5,529 nucleotides of DNA, from the NCBI GenBank assembly GCA_027623875.1, contig JAQBUS010000111.1, forward strand, positions 1 to 5,529, given 5' to 3'. Positions 1-4,670 of this stretch are shown one piece after another. Origin of the DNA: Pseudomonadota bacterium. GTDB taxonomy: Bacteria; Pseudomonadota; Alphaproteobacteria; Rhodobacterales; Rhodobacteraceae. The notes beneath the pieces were generated by a model. That model ran no database searches. It had not been told where the DNA came from and saw only the letters and a program-made list of their open reading frames with translations. Within the stretch, counting starts at the first letter, position 1. Every line of letters starts with the position of its first letter. The translations under genes and the position numbers were made by a program.

Positions 1-60
1 TCCTACTTGAAAAAATATTGAAGCATCTTTTATTTCAAGCAGGGGAGATGCTTTGTTCAT
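1..60 (-). CDS. Second ATPase subunit of Opp/Dpp-type ABC importer (N-terminal fragment)
   Basis: Only the first 20 codons lie in the window. They read MNKASPLLEIKD followed by ASIFF, the usual opening of an OppF/DppF-type ATPase (short leader, then a 'pLLeikdl...f' first beta strand). The ATG at 58-60 overlaps the TGA of the preceding ATPase gene (57-59) as ATGA, and a GGAGG Shine-Dalgarno lies 10 bases upstream inside that gene, so translational coupling is likely. No Walker motif is visible because the gene runs off the left edge. The assignment as the partner ATPase therefore rests on the leader sequence plus the standard D-then-F order of peptide-importer operons. It could be another ABC ATPase, but the coupling makes a different function unlikely. 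Confidence 0.75.
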   Translation of the reverse strand, partial: MNKASPLLEIKDASIFFQVG

Positions 61-1025
61 CTCAATGAAACCTCCCCTGGTAAGAGTGGGAAGTGGCATG
101 CAACATCATCGATAAAACTTGGTGTTTCTTGATTACATTTGTCTTTAGATTTTGGACAACGTGGATGAAATCTGCAGCCACTAATGTTCGAAAATGCGTC
201 AGCAGGTGTTCCCTCTATTGGAATAAGTGCATGACTGCGATTTTGATCTAGGCGAGGCACGGAACGTAGCAGCCCTAAGGTGTATGGATGGCGCGGGTTT
301 TTATAGAGACCCATTAATGAATTTGTTTCAACAATCGCTCCCCCATACATCACGTTAACTCTATTGGCGTACCTTGCGACAATCCCTAGGTTGTGAGTAA
401 TTAATATCAATGCGACACCATGGTTGCGGCATAATTCGGACATTAGATCTAATATTTGTGCTTGAATTGTTACGTCTAGAGCAGTTGTCGGTTCATCTGC
501 TATAATTAGCTTTGGTTTTACAGAAAGTGCTATTGCGATCATGACCCGCTGACGCATTCCACCGGAGAAGTGATGGGGGTACTGCTTCATTCTCTTTGCG
601 GCGTCTGAAACACCAACTTCCTCTAATAATTCGATTGAGACCCTTGTTGCTTCTGGCAGTGACATGCCCATACTTTCACATAACCGCTCAGTCATCTGGA
701 CACCTATCGAGCGAACAGGGTTGAGTGCTGTCATAGGTTCCTGAAAGACCATTGAAATTTCAGTCCCACGAACCTTTCTCATTTGTTCAGATGTTAAAGC
801 CATTAAATCTTGGCCGTTGAAGGAGATGTAGTCTGCTGACTTACGTAAGTTTTTGGGAAGTAAATCGAGCAATGCTAATGAAGAGATAGATTTACCAGAA
901 CCTGACTCACCAACTATCGCTAAGGTTTCCCCAGCTTCAATGGAAAAAGAAGTGTTTCTAACCAGGGAAATCGACTTTTTACTTTGCTCCAAAGTTACTG
1001 ATAAATTTTTAACATCCAGTAACAA
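57..1025 (-). CDS. ABC transporter ATP-binding protein, oligo-/dipeptide (OppD/DppD) family
   Basis: A cytoplasmic ATPase subunit that powers import of peptides or related solutes (some members carry nickel, opines or glutathione) through an inner-membrane permease pair. In the 322-residue protein the nucleotide-binding domain is intact: Walker A GESGSGKS (39-46), Q-loop FQEP with Q95, signature SGGMRQ (154-159), Walker B LIIADEP (173-179), D-loop TALD (181-184) and switch histidine H211. The C-terminal oligopeptide-transporter extension follows (HPYTLGLL 246-253), with four cysteines C284, C290, C297 and C310 in the CxxxxxC...C...C pattern seen across this family. Length is normal (about 320-330). 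The start must be TTG at 1023-1025 (or a CTG two codons later): the codon just before is TAA, and the first in-frame ATG comes far too late, inside the nucleotide-binding domain. An AAGG lies 11 bases upstream. The next gene overlaps by ATGA. The family is certain; the substrate cannot be read from the sequence. Confidence 0.95.
   Translation of the reverse strand: MLLDVKNLSVTLEQSKKSISLVRNTSFSIEAGETLAIVGESGSGKSISSLALLDLLPKNLRKSADYISFNGQDLMALTSEQMRKVRGTEISMVFQEPMTALNPVRSIGVQMTERLCESMGMSLPEATRVSIELLEEVGVSDAAKRMKQYPHHFSGGMRQRVMIAIALSVKPKLIIADEPTTALDVTIQAQILDLMSELCRNHGVALILITHNLGIVARYANRVNVMYGGAIVETNSLMGLYKNPRHPYTLGLLRSVPRLDQNRSHALIPIEGTPADAFSNISGCRFHPRCPKSKDKCNQETPSFIDDVACHFPLLPGEVSLR
71..75 (-). 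promoter_or_regulatory. Ribosome binding site for the second ATPase gene
   Basis: GGAGG on the minus strand, embedded in the last codons of the preceding ATPase gene and 10 bases before the ATG at 58-60. With the ATGA overlap it supports that ATG as a real start and suggests the two ATPases are made in a coupled, near-equal ratio. Confidence 0.7.
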
Positions 1026-1107
1026 TTAATTTACAACCTTTGCTTTATATAAAATAATAATTATTTGGTACGAAAGAAATATTAAATTGTATATGAGAAA
1101 AAGGGTA

Positions 1108-1138
1108 CTTTTATATTTTTAATATATTAATATAAAAG
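1108..1138. repeat. 10-bp perfect inverted repeat with 11-base centre, possible operator
   Basis: The arm CTTTTATATT (1108-1117) is matched exactly in reverse complement by AATATAAAAG (1129-1138). The centre carries a second, slightly offset perfect palindrome, TTAATATATTAA (1119-1130), and the right arm merges with AAAAGCTTTT (1134-1143) and a T-run ending at 1147. It lies near the middle of the divergent spacer, where a regulator of both operons would bind. The stem has only one G-C pair, so it would be a poor intrinsic terminator, and no plus-strand gene ends upstream of it. In DNA this AT-rich, chance is a real alternative. Confidence 0.4.
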
Positions 1139-1230
1139 CTTTTTTTATTTAGCAACATCTAGGTCTAGTAATAAGGCTTTTTATTGCTCTATTAAGAAAG
1201 GGTGGAAGAGGGCATTCGGTTATAAATAAA

Positions 1231-1235
1231 AAGGA
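1231..1235 (+). promoter_or_regulatory. Ribosome binding site of the GGT-family gene
   Basis: AAGGA, 6 bases before the ATG at 1242-1244. It fixes this start, which also matches where GGT-family proteins without a signal peptide begin. Confidence 0.75.
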
Positions 1236-1241
1236 CACTTT

Positions 1242-3032
1242 ATGAAATTTACTACCAGACCAGAAATATCTGGTACTTTCGGAGTTGTGGCCTCTACTCA
1301 CTGGATAGCGAGTGCGGTTGGTTTTGGGATGTTAGAGCGGGGCGGAAATGCTTTTGATGCGGCGGTTGCAATGGGGTTTACACTTCAGGTCGTTGAACCC
1401 CATTTAAATGGCCCCGCGGGAGAATTCCCAGCAATTTTTTATTCAGCTGATTCTAAAAAAACTGAAGTTTTGTGTGCCCAGGGAACTGCACCTGCAAAAG
1501 CTTCTATTGATCATTATCGTAGAGAGGGATTGTCACTAGTTCCAGGATCTGGGTTGCTAGCAACAGTTATCCCGGGTGCGTTTGACGGCTGGATGGTTAT
1601 GTTAAGGGATTATGGGACTTTAAGATTACGCGATGTGCTCGAGCCGGCGATCTATTATGCTAGACATGGCCATCCTTTATTGCCGCGTGTTTCTGAAACA
1701 ATTTCAGATTTGTCAGATTTCTTTAAAACGGAGTGGCCTACTTCAGCAGAAACATGGTTGCCTAAAGGTAACATTCCAAAAGCTGGGGATATTTTTAAAA
1801 ATGAGATATTGGCGGATACGTATTCTCGCATACTCTCTGAGGCTGAGAGTGTGTCAAACCGCAATTCTCAAATTGAATTAGCAAGGAAAACGTGGTCGTC
1901 CGGCTTTGTAGCTGAAGATATTGATGCATTTGTTCGGAAGACAGAAGTTTTAGATTCGTCTGGCGAGCGACACCGAGGTGTTCTAACTAGTGATGATATT
2001 TCGGGCTGGGAGGCAACTTATGAAAAACCCTTGTCTTATGAGTATCATGGTTGGCAAGTTGAAAAAACTGGTCCATGGGGCCAGGGTCCGGTTATGCTGC
2101 AATGCTTATCTTTGTTAAAAGAAATTGATCTAGGGGCAATGGACCCGAACGGATCGGACTTTGTTCATGTCATTGTGGAAGCTCTAAAGTTAGCATTTGC
2201 TGATCGGGAAACATATTATGGAGACCCGAATTTTGTTCATGTACCAATGGCTGAACTGTTATCAGATAGATATTCTAAAGACCGCTCAAAGTTTCTGACT
2301 CAAAATGCCTCCTTAGAGCAAAGACCTACAATACTTTCTGGATATGAAAACTTAATTGAACAAACAAAAATTAGGGCTGCTACGCTTTCAAGTATATCTG
2401 GTGCCCCTGATGCAGGTGAACCTACGATGGCGCATTTGTCTGAAAAACGCGGTGACACTGTACATATTGATGCTATCGATAAGTGGGGCAATATGGTTTC
2501 TGTTACACCCTCTGGAGGATGGTTGCAGTCTAGCCCAATTATTCCAAAACTAGGGTTTCAATTAAACTCAAGAGCTCAAATGTTTTGGCTTGATGAGGGT
2601 TTAAACCAAAGCCTTGCACCAGGTAGGAGACCGCGCACAACACTTTCGCCAACGTTAGCTCGGCACAACAATATTCCAGAATTGGTTTTTGGCACCCCTG
2701 GTGGTGATCAGCAAGATCAATGGCAGTTAATTATGTTTTTAAGGCACATTCATCACAATCTAAATTTACAAGAGGCGATTGATGCTCCGCTTTTTCATTC
2801 TCAACATATGACATCTTCGTTTTTCCCAAGAGCAGCTCTTCCCGGAGAGATTATGGTGGAAAAAAGTTTTGGAAATGAAACGCTCAACCAACTCCGGCAA
2901 CGAGGTCATACAATAAATGAAGCTGAAGAGTGGACAGTAGGGCGTTTAACTGCTGCCAGTCGGACGCCAGAAGGACTTTTAAAAGCAGCTGCTACCCCCC
3001 GTTTAATGCAAGCTTATGCCATAGGGAGATAA
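1242..3032 (+). CDS. Gamma-glutamyltransferase-family Ntn-hydrolase, non-canonical pocket
   Basis: A 596-residue member of the GGT superfamily, enzymes that cut themselves before an internal Thr and then use it to cleave gamma-glutamyl or other acyl-amide bonds. Visible landmarks: N-terminal ERGGNAFDAAVA (32-43), VEPHLNGPAG (51-60), PGAFDGW (111-117), ADRETYYGDP (320-329), processing site GD|T with nucleophile Thr406, TT pair 466-467, and oxyanion glycines in GTPGGDQQDQW (484-494). Against E. coli GGT, aligned from memory, Thr391 matches Thr406, Ser462-Ser463 match Thr466-Thr467, and Gly483-Gly484 match Gly487-Gly488. However, carboxylate-binding Arg114 is Gln80, Gln430 is Arg444 and amino-group-binding Asp433 is Met447. 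No signal peptide is seen, so it should act in the cytoplasm, unlike periplasmic glutathione-degrading GGTs. It is translated from ATG after AAGGA and runs 2 bases short of the DUF1028 gene. Family and catalytic competence are well supported; the substrate is unknown, possibly an imported peptide or acyl amide. Confidence 0.93.
   Translation: MKFTTRPEISGTFGVVASTHWIASAVGFGMLERGGNAFDAAVAMGFTLQVVEPHLNGPAGEFPAIFYSADSKKTEVLCAQGTAPAKASIDHYRREGLSLVPGSGLLATVIPGAFDGWMVMLRDYGTLRLRDVLEPAIYYARHGHPLLPRVSETISDLSDFFKTEWPTSAETWLPKGNIPKAGDIFKNEILADTYSRILSEAESVSNRNSQIELARKTWSSGFVAEDIDAFVRKTEVLDSSGERHRGVLTSDDISGWEATYEKPLSYEYHGWQVEKTGPWGQGPVMLQCLSLLKEIDLGAMDPNGSDFVHVIVEALKLAFADRETYYGDPNFVHVPMAELLSDRYSKDRSKFLTQNASLEQRPTILSGYENLIEQTKIRAATLSSISGAPDAGEPTMAHLSEKRGDTVHIDAIDKWGNMVSVTPSGGWLQSSPIIPKLGFQLNSRAQMFWLDEGLNQSLAPGRRPRTTLSPTLARHNNIPELVFGTPGGDQQDQWQLIMFLRHIHHNLNLQEAIDAPLFHSQHMTSSFFPRAALPGEIMVEKSFGNETLNQLRQRGHTINEAEEWTVGRLTAASRTPEGLLKAAATPRLMQAYAIGR
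3023..3028 (+). promoter_or_regulatory. Ribosome binding site that decides the DUF1028 start
   Basis: AGGGAG lies inside the last codons of the GGT-family gene, 6 bases before ATG 3035-3037. It selects this ATG over an in-frame ATG at 2930 whose extra 35 residues lie wholly within the upstream gene and do not resemble the family. Confidence 0.75.
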
Positions 3033-3034
3033 AC

Positions 3035-3775
3035 ATGACTTACTCTATTGTTGCTAAAGATGAGACTACCGGAGCAATTGGAATAGTTGTAGCAAGCAGA
3101 TTTTTTGCATGCGGGGCTATGGTCCCATTTGTGGCGCGAGACGTAGCTGTTGCAAGCCAAGCGTTCTGTAATCCAATTTGGGGGATTGAGGGTCTTAGTA
3201 GATTGGCTAAAGGAGAAAAATCAACTGAAGTCCTCTCAGATTTTGTAAGTAGGGATAAGGGTCAGTCCATTCGCCAAGCTCATATGATTGATCAAAAAGG
3301 AAATATTTCTGCGCATACTGGTTCAGATTGTGTAGATTGGGCGGGCCACTGCTCGGCTGATTTAGTGTCAGTAGCAGGAAATATGCTGACGGGAGAGGGT
3401 GTTGTTCGAGATACACTTGATTGCTATCTCGAAAATAAGGACCAACCATTTTTGGAGCGCTTATTAAGATCTATGGAAGCGGGTGAAAAAGCAGGTGGCG
3501 ATAAAAGAGGACGACAGGCAGCTGGTTTAATAATTCATATGGGTCAAGATTATCCATATATTGATCTTCGAGTAGATGACAATAATGATCCTCTTTATGA
3601 AATTCGTCGTCTGGTTGACGTTAGCACTGAAAGATTTAAACACTTTTCTAAAGGTATGGCTACTAGAGAAAACTTCTCTGGCCTCTCAGATAGAAGCCCA
3701 ATAGATTTGGCTATAAAGGAGGCAGAAGAGCTCCGGATACTCCAGGGGGAGTTGTCTCGTTCGCTTGCGACATAG
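3035..3775 (+). CDS. DUF1028 family protein (Ntn-hydrolase-like fold)
   Basis: This 246-residue protein matches the DUF1028 family along its whole length: MTYSIVAKD opening, ASRFFACGAMVPF (20-32), SQAFCNP (41-47), SAHTGSDCVDWAGH (92-105), GN at 115-116, EAGEKAGGDKRGRQAAGL (148-165), DLRVDD (177-182) and PLYEIRRL (186-193). The family has a solved structure with an N-terminal-nucleophile (Ntn) hydrolase-like fold but no proven reaction. If it works as an Ntn-hydrolase, Thr2, exposed after Met removal, would be the obvious nucleophile; that is inference. There is no signal peptide or membrane segment, so it is probably cytoplasmic. The gene starts 2 bases after the GGT-family stop, so co-translation is very likely and the two proteins probably handle the same or successive substrates. 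The tail from about 197 on is less family-like. Earlier in-frame ATG 2930 was rejected on ribosome-site and similarity grounds. Family call is firm; function is unknown. Confidence 0.92.
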   Translation: MTYSIVAKDETTGAIGIVVASRFFACGAMVPFVARDVAVASQAFCNPIWGIEGLSRLAKGEKSTEVLSDFVSRDKGQSIRQAHMIDQKGNISAHTGSDCVDWAGHCSADLVSVAGNMLTGEGVVRDTLDCYLENKDQPFLERLLRSMEAGEKAGGDKRGRQAAGLIIHMGQDYPYIDLRVDDNNDPLYEIRRLVDVSTERFKHFSKGMATRENFSGLSDRSPIDLAIKEAEELRILQGELSRSLAT

Positions 3776-3781
3776 GCATAG

Positions 3782-4582
3782 CTAACCTACGAAGGCCTTT
3801 TCCACGACATATTCACCTGGTTCGGAATTGGCACCTTCTCTTAGGCCATAGCTAGTTAGGATTTCTTTGATATCGTTGTTTACTCCTATGGACCCACAAA
3901 CCATGGCCCGATCTAGTTCGGGCGATATGTTACTGATATTTAAATCTGAAAAAAGAGTTCCATTAGTTAGTAAGGTTGTGACTCTTCCCATTTTATCACT
4001 GACCTCTCGAGTAGTCGTTGGATAGTATTTTAATTTATCCACAGCCAGATGGCCGATTAAGGGATCCTCCTTAAGCCCGTGAATTAGGCGCTTACCATAT
4101 TCTAGTTCTGGAATATAGCGACAGGTGTGTGTTAAAATAATTTGATCATAATTATCGTATGTTTCGAGGTCTCTGACTAGGGATGCGAAGGGTGCAATCC
4201 CAGTACCTGTAGAAAAAAACCAAAGACGTTTTCCCGGCAGAAGGGCGTCATGAACTAGAGTACCTACAGGTTTTGGTTTTAAAATTATCTTGTCTCCAGG
4301 AGCTATATGCTGAAGTTTTCTGGTAAGTTTCCCATCCGCCACTTTTATAGAGTAGAACTCGAGTTCATCATCCCAAGAAGGTGATGCAATAGAGTAAGCT
4401 CGTAGTATAGGTTTTCCTGAGTTGTCTAATAAGCCTATCATAAGAAATTCCCCTGATCGAAACCTTAACGATTTGGGTCGAGTGGTTCGAAAGGAAAACA
4501 ATCTATCCGTCCAGTGATTGACACTAGTCACGGTTTCTAAATCCGGTAGAGACGGTGGAATTTTGGAGTTAGTTGATATCAA
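3782..4582 (-). CDS. fpr: Ferredoxin/flavodoxin-NADP+ reductase
   Basis: A 266-residue FAD enzyme that moves electrons between NADPH and ferredoxin or flavodoxin in the cytoplasm, serving oxidative-stress defence, Fe-S and radical-enzyme reduction. FAD-binding half: RAYSIAS (61-67), the FAD-phosphate segment around GKLT (84-87) and KPKPVGTLVHDALLPG (102-117). NADP half: WFFSTGTGIAPFASL (121-135), HTCR (152-155), YYPTTTRE (186-193) with the Arg expected to bind the 2'-phosphate, and CGS (229-231). The tail GANSEPGEYVVEKAFVG (250-266) is typical of alphaproteobacterial bacterial-type Fpr; E. coli Fpr instead ends in an aromatic. Length is slightly above the usual 257-258. The start appears to be TTG at 4580-4582: TAA lies three codons upstream, AGGG lies 9 bases upstream, and the first in-frame ATG falls inside the conserved SGEFLMIG segment. 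It is convergent with the DUF1028 gene (6 bases between stops) and downstream of dnaJ on the same strand, though the 88-base gap suggests its own promoter. Confidence 0.95.
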   Translation of the reverse strand: MISTNSKIPPSLPDLETVTSVNHWTDRLFSFRTTRPKSLRFRSGEFLMIGLLDNSGKPILRAYSIASPSWDDELEFYSIKVADGKLTRKLQHIAPGDKIILKPKPVGTLVHDALLPGKRLWFFSTGTGIAPFASLVRDLETYDNYDQIILTHTCRYIPELEYGKRLIHGLKEDPLIGHLAVDKLKYYPTTTREVSDKMGRVTTLLTNGTLFSDLNISNISPELDRAMVCGSIGVNNDIKEILTSYGLREGANSEPGEYVVEKAFVG

Positions 4583-4591
4583 AGAACGTTA

Positions 4592-4595
4592 CCCT
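4592..4595 (-). promoter_or_regulatory. Ribosome binding site supporting the TTG start of fpr
   Basis: AGGG on the minus strand, 9 bases before TTG at 4580-4582. An in-frame TAA lies between it and the start, so translation cannot begin further upstream. This leaves TTG as the best start for fpr. Confidence 0.5.
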
Positions 4596-4642
4596 ATATG
4601 TTTTAAAATTGGAAAATTACTAACCGAAAGAAATTTTTTTGT

Positions 4643-4657
4643 ATTATAATAATTATA
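4643..4657 (-). promoter_or_regulatory. Possible -10 region of an fpr promoter
   Basis: In the 88-base spacer between dnaJ and fpr the minus strand has two exact TATAAT hexamers (4652-4657 and 4643-4648), arranged so that TATAAT and ATTATA mirror each other around one base (4645-4657). Either would start transcription 30-50 bases before the Shine-Dalgarno of fpr. No convincing -35 box is visible at the right distance, and the spacer is AT-rich enough to give such hexamers by chance. Confidence 0.3.
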
Positions 4658-4670
4658 TTTCCCTTTTGAG

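Larger units (their letters stand above)
1026..1241. promoter_or_regulatory. Divergent intergenic region between the transporter and the GGT-family operon
   Basis: This 216-base spacer must hold the promoters of both divergent units, since the first codons of each lie at its two ends. It is strikingly AT-rich compared with the flanking genes. Many TATAAT-like hexamers occur on both strands (for example TATTAA at 1190-1195 and TATAAA at 1221-1226 on the plus strand), but none has a good TTGACA partner at 16-18 bases, so no single promoter is called. The clearest structure is the 10-base inverted repeat at 1108-1138. A CTAG-GT-CTAG motif lies at 1159-1168. No small ORF or RNA gene was recognised here. 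Confidence 0.6.

Noticed and set aside
1108..1147. Intrinsic terminator reading on the plus strand
   Set aside because: There is a stem followed by T residues, but it has one G-C pair only, a large loop, and no plus-strand gene upstream to terminate.
2930..3034. N-terminal extension of the DUF1028 gene from an earlier in-frame ATG
   Set aside because: The 35 extra residues lie inside the GGT-family gene in another frame, do not resemble DUF1028 starts, and the ATG at 3035 has its own well-spaced AGGGAG.
3207..3449. 80-codon minus-strand open frame inside the DUF1028 gene
   Set aside because: It lies entirely opposite a clear family member, has no ribosome site or recognisable domain, and is explained as a shadow frame.
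3770..3800. Hairpin terminator between DUF1028 and fpr
   Set aside because: Only AGGC/GCCT arms with a 17-base loop and the AAGGCCTT palindrome are present; neither forms a stable stem with a proper T-run.
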